A stretch of 64,000 bases of DNA from assembly GCF_002909235.1 (NCBI RefSeq), contig NZ_PHQQ01000022.1, positions 1 to 64,000 of the forward strand. The letters are read 5' to 3'. This document shows, piece by piece, positions 36,891-45,657 of this stretch (position 1 is the first letter of the stretch; every line of letters begins with the position of its first letter). The position numbers and the translations under genes are program-made. A model generated the notes under the pieces. That model was not told the origin of the DNA and did no database searches. It saw only the letters and a program-made list of their open reading frames with translations. The DNA is from Arenibacter catalasegens (lineage in GTDB: Bacteria > Bacteroidota > Bacteroidia > Flavobacteriales > Flavobacteriaceae).

Positions 36891-37478
36891 TCTGACAGAA
36901 GGAATTGTTCAATTAAAAATTCATACCGGTTTTTTTTGGCCTTATGAAAAATGGGAATTGACACCCACAAGGGTTATTTATGGGTTGCCCGCGTATCCAA
37001 TATATCTATTGTCAAAATTTCAATGGCAACAAATCCTTAGAAATCCCTTGAATGGTTCCAGATACTTTCATAAACTAGGTCACTGAATCGTCATATTTGT
37101 GAGAAGCACATTATGCGGTCCATGAACGATAACCAATAATATGCAATTATTTCCTATCTTGCTTATTCCCACAAATCATTGCGTGCGTAGGATGCAGCAG
37201 CTCAAACCCTAAGGACGCGAACTTTGATTTACAACACAAGTTTAATTTATAGGGTCAAAAAGAATTAGAAGATAAGGATTATATGTATTAGGTGTAATCC
37301 CATGCCAAAAACCTAACCGTAATTCAACATACTGGCCTACGGCCATAATAATTAATTTGCTGAATATTCCTGTTGTAGATTGTTATTTTAGTGTTCAACA
37401 TCTGAAAACTGGCAATATTTATGATATTTTACCGGCGACGCAATAAGCTATTTAAAAAAACCAACTTTTAATATACCA
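36891..37478. other. intergenic stretch after the PorP/SprF gene
   Basis: About 590 bp with no supported gene. An open frame overlapping the PorP/SprF end (36841-37086) has no recognisable domain. The last 100 bp are AT-rich and probably hold the AraC-gene promoter. Confidence 0.45.
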
Positions 37479-38297
37479 ATGACCCAACCAACCACTTATC
37501 TTCCCCTTCCAGAATTGCAGGAATACATTGCCAGCTATGGTATCCTGGAAATTCCAGAGGGGGTCAACGAACCCTATTTTTCCCCTCCCTTGGGATTGAG
37601 CGGATTTATAATCCAATCGATAAACACGCAGAATAAACTTGTCGCAAAATTAGAGGGAGAAGATTTCTTTACAGAAAGCGCTGTGGTTACCGGGCAGGTA
37701 ACCTTTCCAGTTTATGGGCAGATCATTGGTCCGCTAAAAACGATCATGGTATTTTTCCAGCCTCTGGGCAAGTATCTACTGTTTGGAACCGATATGTCTT
37801 CCTTAAAAAATAAGGCCATGACGTTAAGTGAGTTTCTAGGCAAAGAGAAAGCTGATAAGCTGTTGGCCAAATTGAGGGCAGATCAAAACAGCGAGTATCA
37901 AATCGAAGTCTTGAATGATTTTTTTCTAGGTTTGAATACTGTACGGGAAGAAGTGGATAACATTAAAAGGGTCATGGAATATATCCATATCAACAAAGGA
38001 GTAGTTACCATAAAGGATATTGAACAAAATTGTCATTGCCATCGGAAAACATTGGAAAGACATTTCAAGAAGATGATAGGATTATCCCCAAAAGTATACA
38101 CTCAAATTTATCAATTTAAATGCTTGATCAATCTTTTACGGGCGCAGCCCACGATTACCTGGGCCCAGCTGGCCGATCAAGCGGGATATTATGACCAATC
38201 TCACATGTCAAGGTATGTAAAGGAATATTTGAAGGTTTCCCCCAACAGCATTGTGGAACTGGATATGAATTACATTAATTATCTATTTAGCCGATAA
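37479..38297 (+). CDS. AraC family transcriptional regulator
   Basis: A 272-aa regulator. The N-terminal two thirds match the DUF6597-type effector domain of Bacteroidota AraC proteins (YIASYGILEIPEGVNEPYFS, VTGQVTFPVYGQIIGPLKTI). Residues about 165-262 form the double helix-turn-helix (VTIKDIEQNCHCHRKTLERH; then ITWAQLADQAGYYDQSHMSR) with the usual GYYDQSHMSRYVKEYLKVSP signature. It stands alone. Its position next to the adhesin cluster makes it a candidate regulator of those genes, but nothing in the sequence proves this. Confidence 0.9.
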   Translation: MTQPTTYLPLPELQEYIASYGILEIPEGVNEPYFSPPLGLSGFIIQSINTQNKLVAKLEGEDFFTESAVVTGQVTFPVYGQIIGPLKTIMVFFQPLGKYLLFGTDMSSLKNKAMTLSEFLGKEKADKLLAKLRADQNSEYQIEVLNDFFLGLNTVREEVDNIKRVMEYIHINKGVVTIKDIEQNCHCHRKTLERHFKKMIGLSPKVYTQIYQFKCLINLLRAQPTITWAQLADQAGYYDQSHMSRYVKEYLKVSPNSIVELDMNYINYLFSR

Positions 38298-38755
38298 TCC
38301 AAAAAGTTATGGAACGCTTTTTTTTTAGAAATAATCAACTTTCCCCTAAATTGGCACGAGGGCATAAAAAAGGGTACGGGATTGGTACAGAAATCTTCAA
38401 GTTACGCCAATCTGCTTTTAGTTAAACTGATTATGTCGCATCCGTACAAGACAAAGTACTTCTTTTTTATTATTTTAGTTATTAAATCCAAAACGTAATA
38501 AGGTGGCAATAAAATAAAAGTTAGCGGGCAGGTCGACCACTCTGTATACTTCCGAGTGGTACGTGTAAAGTTGATTTTATTTGAATTAGCAGTTCTCATC
38601 CTAGAAACAACCAGACCATAAAGAATTAGTCCCTGCCTGCTTTTTTTAGATAATAAAAGATTAATTAAACATCTGAGTGTTAGATGTTTAATTATATCTA
38701 CTTTTAGCTTTTCTACAATATAAAATCCACTTTTCTTAAACCGAACCCACGTTAA
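38298..38755. other. intergenic stretch with a 13-bp hairpin
   Basis: No supported gene. The only structure is the palindrome at 38662-38694. Confidence 0.45.
38662..38694. repeat. perfect 13-bp inverted repeat
   Basis: TAATTAAACATCT / AGATGTTTAATTA with a 7-nt loop. It is AT-rich and not followed by a clean T run on either strand, so an operator is as likely as a terminator. Confidence 0.5.
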
Positions 38756-38863
38756 ATGGCTTCAAATCCACCGCATTTGCATGCTGTAGCCGAAATCAAA
38801 TTAAATAATGGTAAAATAAGACACTATAGCTTTCCAGAATTAAAAAAAATTGAAATTCAATAA
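38756..38863 (+). CDS. possible 35-aa hypothetical peptide
   Basis: An ATG-started frame (MASNPPHLHAVAEIKLNNGK...) of 35 codons with a believable amino-acid mix but no recognisable family. It may equally be a relic of the decayed gene that follows. I keep it only as a low-confidence candidate. Confidence 0.25.
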   Translation: MASNPPHLHAVAEIKLNNGKIRHYSFPELKKIEIQ

Positions 38864-38896
38864 TATATTGTAGGATAAAATTAAATGTTCAAATAA

Positions 38897-39446
38897 AGGA
38901 TTAAATCAAAAAGAGCTTTGGCCAATTGGACAGAGCTCTAAAGGATAACGCTATATGAAAATGATAAAATTTGGGGTCGATTATTATTCTGTTATAAAAG
39001 TAGGTATCTTGTTGAAGCCGGAAAAAATTATGATGTGAAAACCGCCTTTGTTGTGGTCTATCGCCGTAATTCAGATAATTCGTGAGTTATCCAGAACCTA
39101 TAAATTGAGAAAGTTCAAATTAACGATTAAAAGATGCCAAAAAAAACGAACAGAACATGTCATTTATGAGGACGAAGTGGAAATAGGGCCATTGCAACTT
39201 CAATTGATGTTAGGCCCATCATGGAAAGAGGACATTGATATTGCAATAAATTCAATATTTTGTGACTGTGGTACAGAACGCAAGAAGATGATAAATTATA
39301 AAAGTTATATAACTAATCTTAATGATATTATTCTAAAGGGATGGTGCAGTTCGTGTATAACCATTGCTGCACGCTATATCGAAACAGGGGAACGAAAGGG
39401 TATTGAGAAAATCGCTGATAAAATTAGAAATATAAACAAATTGTAA
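38897..39446 (+). pseudogene. frameshifted gene of unknown family
   Basis: Protein-like text continues through three frames: GLNQKELWPIGQSSK; then ENDKIWGRLLFCYKSRYLVE and AGKNYDVKTAFVVVYRRN up to a TGA near 39082; then a 132-codon open frame (39048-39446) that has only a TTG at its start and includes SIFCDCGTERKK and GWCSSC, a possible four-Cys metal site. The missing ATG and two frame changes suggest a broken gene. The last part could still be translated as a shortened product. Confidence 0.5.
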
Positions 39447-39460
39447 AGCTAAAATAAAGG

Positions 39461-39672
39461 ATGAAAAAAGAAAAAAAGAAAAAATCAATCCTATACTTAA
39501 GAAAACGTTTCAACCGTTGTTTGAAAAAGGGTTTATTAGCAAAGTAAAATATGATGAAATAATTACTTCTGAGATATCTAGTCCAGATACTTACTTGGTT
39601 AACTTATTCGGTCAATCTAGAACAAACGAGATTGAAACAGCAATGAAATTGGATTATTTAAAGTTTAAATAA
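39461..39672 (+). CDS. small protein readable only through a -1 shift in an A-rich run
   Basis: After ATAAAGG the ATG opens MKKEKKKK. In the starting frame translation runs into unrelated sequence and a stop near 39540. Slipping back one base at A-AAA-AAG (39472-39478) gives EKINPILKKTFQPLFEKGFI, then SKVKYDEIITSEISSPDTYL and LDYLKFK with a stop at 39670-39672, 3 bp before the next gene. This is either a programmed frameshift, a phase-variable homopolymer or a one-base sequencing or evolutionary deletion. The product, about 70 aa, is unknown. Confidence 0.4.
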
Positions 39673-39675
39673 AGG

Positions 39676-41562
39676 ATGAGTTTTTATAAACGCTACAGTA
39701 AAGCCAAAATTATTTTAGCCAGGATGTTTCAATTTAATTTATATAGATTTGGATTGTTGCAAGCACGGAGGTATTTTTCAAGAAATAAAAACTCTCATTT
39801 AATTTATAGAAAATCAAGATTTTATGTATTAGTATTATTTACTATATGTACATCCAAAATTTCATCTCAAAATAATATTATAGAGAGCGATGTTGTCTTT
39901 AATCGATATAAAGCGATCAGTGATACAATGGCCATTTCGTTTCCTGAAGACCATATCCATACTTTTAGACGATCCTCCTATAGTGAAACACAATTACAGC
40001 GATATTTATCCATGCATTTTAAGCGTATGGATTTATTGTCTAAAATCAAAGGTCATTATACCGTTATATTAGACAGTTACCTTCATTCAGGCAATTGGTT
40101 TAAGCAAATAGGGTTTCCAAAAGAGTCTATTAAATCATATTTGGATTTCTTCGATTATTATAAACAGCATGAAAAAGAATTATTAGCATCGGAACGGGAA
40201 ACCTATGTGGAGATGCGTAACTATGCACATAGTATTCTTGCGGAAAATTATGCTCAACTTGGCCTTTTGGACAGTGCTGCCCTACAGCATAAAATCAATA
40301 TGGATTTTACCAAGGAACTAGGTTATATCTACCATCCTTCAGCAATCAATAACTATGGTTTATTATTGTATTGGCATAAAGGAGAATTGGATTCTGCCTT
40401 GTCACAATTTAAGCGAGCCTACCGAATTATGGAAGACAAATTTCCAAACCATACCTTAATTGGAAGTATTCGTGATAATATTGCCGACATATACGTAGAA
40501 CAAAATCATTACGAAAAAGCACAGCTGTTATATGCTTCTAATTTTGAGTTTTACAAGCATGCCATTAATGAAAAATCCCTAACCAAAGATATTCCTAGGT
40601 TAATAAGTAGTGGGGCACAATTAGTTAATGCCAACATTCATTTGAATAAATTGGAGGAGGCACGAAAAGCCTTCGTTGGATTGGATAGTATTATTGCGTC
40701 CTATCCTTCCGAAAATACTATAAGTTCTGAATCGCGATTGGAATTTCTAGAAGCCAAACAGGCATTGCTTCAAAAGGAAAATAACATTAATGCAGCCTAT
40801 ACCACTGCCAAATTCATTAAAAAGTACGCGGATAGTATACAAAGGGTTGCTTCCAAGGCGGACAAAAATTGGCAAGAGGAACTCAATAATATCACGATTG
40901 ACAGGATAGCACTTAATTTCAAGATCGATCAACTCCAAAAAGAAAACAAAATCAAAAACCAAAGAGCGCAGTTGTGGATTATAGGGCTTGTATCGTCTGT
41001 ATTTATTATCTTATTATTATTCTTTATTTTTAGTCGACGACAGCATCTTATCCATCTAAAGAACCATCAAATGTTGACTGAGAAGCAGCTTGAAAATTCA
41101 GCTTTAAAGGTGGAACAGCTTAATTCTGAAATAAAATCCAAAGAACGGGACCTTTCGGATTTTGCCATTAATTTAACCCAAAACCAAGATTGGGCAAAAC
41201 ATCTTGCGAATCGATTGGAGAAAATTAAATCGGCCAGTCCTAAAGATAGAAATGCAATGATTGAAGCCTTAGACCAAGATATTACGAACAAAATCAGTTT
41301 TGATATTAATACGCAAGAATTCTTTGAACGTCTAGATAAGTTGAGTAATACGTTTTATAGTAAACTCAGCAACAGGTATCCTAATTTAAGCAAAAATGAA
41401 ATCAGGATTTGCTCCTTAATTCGATTAAAAATTAAAAGTCAGAGCATTGCAACGCTTCAAAATATAACCATGGCTTCCTTAAATACTAGTCGTTATCGCC
41501 TAAGAAAAAAACTCGATCTCCCTGAAAATATCGATTTAGATTTTTTTATACAAGATTTGTAA
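39676..41562 (+). CDS. TPR sensor-regulator with transmembrane helix and C-terminal helix-turn-helix
   Basis: A 628-aa protein. An N-terminal leader with a hydrophobic signal-like segment (residues about 49-65, FYVLVLFTICTSKISSQ) is followed by TPR-type helices (about 70-390, including LGLLDSAALQHKINM and GELDSALSQFKRAYRIMEDK). Then come a transmembrane helix (about 434-455), a coiled coil (about 460-510), and a C-terminal LuxR-like domain (about 550-620, NLSKNEIRICSLIRLKIKSQ, ASLNTSRYRLRKKLDL). Bacteroidota proteins of this layout sense periplasmic signals and act on DNA from the membrane. The gene follows the small frame-shifted gene by 3 bp. Confidence 0.82.
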   Translation: MSFYKRYSKAKIILARMFQFNLYRFGLLQARRYFSRNKNSHLIYRKSRFYVLVLFTICTSKISSQNNIIESDVVFNRYKAISDTMAISFPEDHIHTFRRSSYSETQLQRYLSMHFKRMDLLSKIKGHYTVILDSYLHSGNWFKQIGFPKESIKSYLDFFDYYKQHEKELLASERETYVEMRNYAHSILAENYAQLGLLDSAALQHKINMDFTKELGYIYHPSAINNYGLLLYWHKGELDSALSQFKRAYRIMEDKFPNHTLIGSIRDNIADIYVEQNHYEKAQLLYASNFEFYKHAINEKSLTKDIPRLISSGAQLVNANIHLNKLEEARKAFVGLDSIIASYPSENTISSESRLEFLEAKQALLQKENNINAAYTTAKFIKKYADSIQRVASKADKNWQEELNNITIDRIALNFKIDQLQKENKIKNQRAQLWIIGLVSSVFIILLLFFIFSRRQHLIHLKNHQMLTEKQLENSALKVEQLNSEIKSKERDLSDFAINLTQNQDWAKHLANRLEKIKSASPKDRNAMIEALDQDITNKISFDINTQEFFERLDKLSNTFYSKLSNRYPNLSKNEIRICSLIRLKIKSQSIATLQNITMASLNTSRYRLRKKLDLPENIDLDFFIQDL

Positions 41563-41583
41563 ATGCCAATATAAAAGGCATTT
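41561..41583 (+). terminator. weak terminator after the TPR regulator
   Basis: Stem AAATGCC/GGCATTT immediately after the stop, with a T-rich stretch beginning about 12 bases later. Confidence 0.35.
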
Positions 41584-41774
41584 GCTAGCTTCATTTTTTT
41601 CCATTGTCTATTTAGTGTCTATCAGCTGTTCATTGATTGTCTATACTGGTTTTAAGGTTTCTCGACCTGTATTCTATAATTTAGTAGCACCTCAAAATCA
41701 GAACCTTGCTTCAAGTCCTTTATTGTTTTCATGGCTTTAAATAATTAATTATAACTTTTAAATCCGTATCACAA

Positions 41775-42296
41775 ATGAAAAAATTTATTATTGGTTTATT
41801 CATTTTAGGTTTTAACGGCCTAATTTATTCCCAAAACGCTTTGGCGATAGCTACAAACAATACCAATACGCTAACTTCTACCAAAACTACAGGTTTAAAT
41901 AAGCAGTATTTAGAACATATGGCAGTTAAATCTGTAGCAGTTAGCGTAAAGAAATTACAGAAGTTAGCTGCAAAGTATGACATCAAAACCCAACCTATAT
42001 ATAATAGTAATAAGTCCATTACCTATACCGTAGTTTTTCAAGACAATGAAAATTTTATTAAGGCAGTTTATGATTATATGGGCACTATTATTCGGTGTGA
42101 AGAATATTATACCGGTATAAAAATGCCTTACAGTATTAGTGGTCAACTGGCAAAGGATTATCCTGGGTGGGCCTTCAATAATATATCGTATTCTATTGAT
42201 TATTCCCAAAACAAACCTGTTGTTTCGGCGTACCAGGTGGAGTTGAAAAAGGATAAAAAAATTAAATTGGTTAGGATAGTACCAACCAAGGCATAG
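41775..42296 (+). CDS. secreted protein, PepSY-like fold suspected
   Basis: A 173-aa exported protein with signal peptide (MKKFIIGLFILGFNGLIYSQ). The mature part is helix then strands: YLEHMAVKSVAVSVKKLQKL, then ITYTVVFQDNENFIKAVYDY, YPGWAFNNISYSIDYSQNKP and a last strand. This arrangement resembles the PepSY-like (DUF2874-type) secreted proteins of Bacteroidota, but similarity is only at pattern level. No catalytic residues are seen. It is a single gene; function unknown. Confidence 0.55.
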   Translation: MKKFIIGLFILGFNGLIYSQNALAIATNNTNTLTSTKTTGLNKQYLEHMAVKSVAVSVKKLQKLAAKYDIKTQPIYNSNKSITYTVVFQDNENFIKAVYDYMGTIIRCEEYYTGIKMPYSISGQLAKDYPGWAFNNISYSIDYSQNKPVVSAYQVELKKDKKIKLVRIVPTKA

Positions 42297-42509
42297 ACGA
42301 TAATTTGGCGCTCAATCCCAGTATTCAATGCTATACTTTAACAGTTAATGCTTAAATTTTATCATTGATAAGAATACCCTAATTAGATGGTATAAAATTA
42401 CATTACCACATGAAACTTATGAGTGATAGCGGTTAAAAGGTAAGTGTCATAACCGCCTCAAATAAGTCGTGGCGAAATTAAAATGTCATACTAGTAATTA
42501 ATCTAAAAA

Positions 42510-43106
42510 ATGAAGAAAACAAACTTTCTAATACTGATATTATTAGTAATAAGCTTTGCTTTTTTTGGTACATCTTGCTCAAATAGAAAAAAAAATAGTG
42601 CTGAAGACTATACTACGGTTGCTGCAAAATCTAAAGATGTTGTTGAACATGGCGAATACCTTGTAACAATTATGGGGTGCAATGACTGCCACTCTCCCAA
42701 AAGAATGGGTGCCAACGGGCCTGAAATCATTCCCGAATTAATGTTATCCGGGTATCCAGGAGGTAGACCAATCATTAAGTTCGAAAATCCCTTGATTAAA
42801 GAGGGTTTTGGAATGTTTTATCCTGACCTGACAGCTGCAGCAGGGCCTTGGGGTGTTTCTTTTGCAGGTAATTTAACACCGGACGAAACAGGTATTGGCA
42901 ATTGGACAGAAGAACAATTCAAAAAAGCAATCACCCAAGGAAAATTAAAAGGAATGGATGGTGGGCGAAATCTTTTACCACCGATGCCATGGTTAAACTA
43001 TGTAAGTTTGACAGATCAGGACATTAATGCAATCTTTTTATACTTAAAGAGCATTAAACCTGTTAGAAACATTCCACCACCTCCAATATCACCAGATAAA
43101 ATGTAA
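42510..43106 (+). CDS. c-type cytochrome lipoprotein
   Basis: A 198-aa lipoprotein (lipobox GTSC, C23) with one haem-attachment motif C57-N-D-C60-H61. The sixth ligand is probably M159 in LLPPMPW. The C-terminal helix TDQDINAIFLYLKSIKPV is typical of class I cytochromes of the IsoC/diheme-like group. It should be anchored in the membrane, facing the periplasm, and carry electrons. No oxidase or dehydrogenase gene is adjacent, so its partner is unknown. Length and motifs look complete. Confidence 0.88.
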   Translation: MKKTNFLILILLVISFAFFGTSCSNRKKNSAEDYTTVAAKSKDVVEHGEYLVTIMGCNDCHSPKRMGANGPEIIPELMLSGYPGGRPIIKFENPLIKEGFGMFYPDLTAAAGPWGVSFAGNLTPDETGIGNWTEEQFKKAITQGKLKGMDGGRNLLPPMPWLNYVSLTDQDINAIFLYLKSIKPVRNIPPPPISPDKM

Positions 43107-43828
43107 CGGCAATTTATTATGATTTGAACACAAACTATATTAATAAAACCGCCCTATCATCCAGAAGAAAATTACATCCCGAACAAGGAATGTAATGCAC
43201 CCTCAGAACCACCCAGCGATCGGGTCTCGTGATGTGAAGTTGTTTAATGCTTCTTTACAAGGGGTAAATAATGTTAATTGGCCTGAGTTTACCCAATTTT
43301 AACTTGACCAATTTAGTCGTGAAATTGAGACTGTACCATTTTCACTTTAGACCGAGTAAAGGTTTAAATCAAGGATAATTAGGCTTTTGGACTATTAAAT
43401 TGAGATCGCTTATAATAAAGAGAGGATAGAGAGAATTGAAAATTAATCCAATTTCTAATAAAGAACAGATCTTCTCCAAAGTTCAAACAAGGATGAAAAT
43501 TTTTCTTCTAAGCTCGATGAATAAATTTTTGGATACCTTTAAACAAGAACAATTTCTTTTGGAACTAATGAAGTCTTTTTGAATGCTTCCAAAAGGCCAA
43601 GCTATGTATTATCTTGTAGCAAAGGTAGGAGGGAAGGCAAGAATTGAAAATATGGACCCCCAATATTTTACGGCTTTACTGTGTGGATTAGTTGGCCAAC
43701 AGGGGTTATGAATTTAGATTGATTCAGGATTATTTCGTCCCCCGCATCCAAAGCACACCAGTCAATATACTAAAGTGGCCGGTTGAAGGTTTAAAAAAAC
43801 ACTAGGATTGACAGATAGAACAATCGAG
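43107..43828. other. intergenic stretch, likely decayed sequence
   Basis: About 720 bp without a supported gene. A short ATG frame near 43582 (MLPKGQAMYYLVAKVGGKAR...) looks protein-like but ends after about 40 codons, and I do not recognise it. The AGTGGCCGGTTGAAGG segment near 43774 resembles an insertion-sequence end. Confidence 0.35.
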
Positions 43829-44197
43829 ATGCCAACCCAAGACTATGTAATGAAAAAGGAAATGATCACTTACTTTGAATTTTTGGAAGCCCTGTCTACC
43901 ATAAGGAAATTCAAGAAACAGGTTCCCCACCTCTATAAGGAAATGGACAATCAGGTAAGCTCGATATCAAAATTTATCGGTGTTGACAAGAATACTAAGA
44001 TCTGCCAATTGCCATTGTCCACTCGGGCATTGAACGTATTGAAAACTATAGATTGTATAGACTTATTGGAAGGAACGATCAAGGATTTGTCCCGGTTATC
44101 GCTGAAGGAACTTTTGCACACCAAGAATGCCGGAAGAAAAACGGTAGACGAGATCAAGGAACTCTGTCTGTTCGCCAATCTCCAAATGAAGCCATAG
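43829..44197 (+). CDS. RNA polymerase alpha C-terminal-domain-like protein
   Basis: A 122-aa protein. The C-terminal 65 residues read QLPLSTRALNVLKTIDCIDL, then TIKDLSRLSLKELLHTKNAG and RKTVDEIKELC. This is the helix-hairpin-helix fold of the RNA polymerase alpha subunit CTD (LxxSxRxxNxLK ... LLxxxNxGxKTxxEI). The N-terminal part is a helical extension with no match to the alpha NTD. The ATG at 43829 is chosen (43850 also possible) because the longer frame would start at TTG. A free alpha-CTD could contact UP elements or activators. It lies in the accessory region before the conjugation genes and may belong to it. Confidence 0.75.
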   Translation: MPTQDYVMKKEMITYFEFLEALSTIRKFKKQVPHLYKEMDNQVSSISKFIGVDKNTKICQLPLSTRALNVLKTIDCIDLLEGTIKDLSRLSLKELLHTKNAGRKTVDEIKELCLFANLQMKP

Positions 44198-44919
44198 CAC
44201 ATTAATCTGAAAGCCAAATTTTCAGCAGTTCTTTTATCGTCTTTAATAGTTCTATGGGGTCTGCATTGCTAGATATGTAAATTATTTCCAATCCCAAACT
44301 TACTTGCCACCATTTCCGTTTGGGGAGCTTTATCTCAATTTTTCTATTCGAATCATTTTATCTTCATTTAAAGGATAATTCATTTTGACTTTCTATCAAG
44401 CAAGGTATTCATTGGGTTTATACAGTAAAAGGACAAGGTTTTGACATTGCCATATTTTAGGAATTTTGCCAAATAACCCTTTCGTTTTGACCTAAGGTGT
44501 AACATGAACTTTAACATTCTGTTGTTTCGGAACTTCTTATAAGCGAACCATGAAAAAAATAAAAAATGGAATCCCTAATTGGTTCTGGAAATGGTTTTGG
44601 AAGATTTATAAAAACATATAGAGAGTTTTGCCTATGCAGTGAACAAGGAAATTCATTTTGCAAGGGTATCGAACCCTCTCAAAACGATTCGGGTATTTCT
44701 TTTTTATAATGGTAGGTGCCAGCCTAAAAATTCATTTTTCATACTTATGCCGCAATTTAATCAAGCCGCATTTGCCCTGTCCATGTAGTATTTGAAAAAA
44801 TGGGGTATCCCTCCTGTCGGGGGAGCCCACCACAATTTTTTAAAATCTCCACATGGACCTATCCCCACCGCTGCGCTCCCGTTGATTTTTTTCGCCGCAT
44901 AATCTTAAAAAATACTATT
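44198..44919. other. long leader before the RadC-like gene
   Basis: About 720 bp with no supported gene. The last 140 bp hold a large imperfect hairpin (44779-44858) and a GC-richer stretch just before the RadC-like ATG. Confidence 0.45.
44779..44858. repeat. large imperfect hairpin in the RadC-like gene leader
   Basis: Outer arms GTCCATGT / ACATGGAC, middle arms ATTTGAAAAAAT / ATTTTTTAAAAT and a GC-rich tip CCCTCC-TGTC-GGGGGA make an 80-nt foldback. It could be a regulatory leader, a miniature element or a recombination site. Confidence 0.45.
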
Positions 44920-45381
44920 ATGAAAGACATTCGAATCGCAACCTTTAAAGATTTCGTTGGAGAGTTAACGGCCATTTACAGGAGAACTGAACTGCCCAGT
45001 TTTCAAATAACCTCTTCCAGTTCCGTGAGGGAGTTCATATATCCCTTCTTTGACGATGTAATGGACGATCACGAAGAAGTGAAGGTCATACATTTGAACC
45101 GTAAAAATCAGGTGGTGAACATACACCATCTTACATCTGGCACTGATAACGGTTGTCTCATTTCGACAAAGGATGTGCTGCGACATGCCATCCTGATCAA
45201 GACAAGCTCCCTGATCCTGGTTCACAACCATCCATCAGGGAATCTAAATCCCTCGGAAGCCGACAAGCAAATCTCCAATAAGTTGAGGGAAGCTTCAAAG
45301 TTGGTGGACATATCAACCCTTGACAGCATAATAATCTCTAGGGAGGGATATTACTCCTTTGCAGATGAAGGGCTTTTTTAA
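44920..45381 (+). CDS. RadC/JAB-domain protein
   Basis: A 153-aa protein with a JAMM/MPN+ metalloprotease-like fold as in the RadC C-terminal domain. Metal ligands are H102, H104 and D115 in VHNHPSGNLNPSEAD, and an acidic residue lies in DHEEVKVIHLN. The N-terminal helix-hairpin-helix of full RadC is absent, as usual for versions on mobile elements. The ATG at 44920 is chosen: upstream codons in the same frame lie inside the leader hairpin. RadC-like JAB genes are common passengers of Bacteroidota conjugative elements. A terminator overlaps the stop codon. The biochemical role of this family is still unclear. Confidence 0.9.
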   Translation: MKDIRIATFKDFVGELTAIYRRTELPSFQITSSSSVREFIYPFFDDVMDDHEEVKVIHLNRKNQVVNIHHLTSGTDNGCLISTKDVLRHAILIKTSSLILVHNHPSGNLNPSEADKQISNKLREASKLVDISTLDSIIISREGYYSFADEGLF

Positions 45382-45392
45382 GCCCTTTTTTT
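45368..45392 (+). terminator. terminator overlapping the RadC-like stop codon
   Basis: Stem AAGGGCTT/AAGCCCTT with a TTTT loop and a T run. The left arm encodes the last residues (EGLF). Confidence 0.85.
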
Positions 45393-45462
45393 GATTTAAC
45401 TATATTATTAGAATTGTACGCTTTTGAGTACATTTGTGATAAGTTCAAAAATCTATACCACT

Positions 45463-45657
45463 ATGGATTATAAGTTTGTACCCCTAAGAAATTGGTTGTT
45501 GGAACGGGAAGCTCTCTCTATTAGGAAGTTGGAGGACAACTGTGAAATGCCAAGGGATACCCTACGGCATTTTATAAACGAACGAAGGAATTTTCCGGAA
45601 AAGCATTATGAATCTTTGTTGAAAGAGTTGGTGAAATATGGGTTCCATCGGGATTAA
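45463..45657 (+). CDS. small helix-turn-helix-like protein
   Basis: A 64-aa basic protein: MDYKFVPLRNWLLEREALSI, then RKLEDNCEMPRDTLRHFINE and ERRNFPEKHYESLLKELVKY. The spacing of helices and the RDTLRHFINERRN segment fit a short DNA-binding helix-turn-helix. The ATG at 45463 is preferred over a TTG 13 codons earlier. It follows the RadC-like gene after its terminator and so has its own promoter; GTACGC..TGAGTACATTTGTG upstream may contain it. The target is unknown. Confidence 0.6.
   Translation: MDYKFVPLRNWLLEREALSIRKLEDNCEMPRDTLRHFINERRNFPEKHYESLLKELVKYGFHRD

Noticed and set aside
36841-37086. 81-codon frame overlapping the PorP/SprF end
   Set aside because: It starts inside the SprF-type gene and shows no recognisable family; the overlap is chance.
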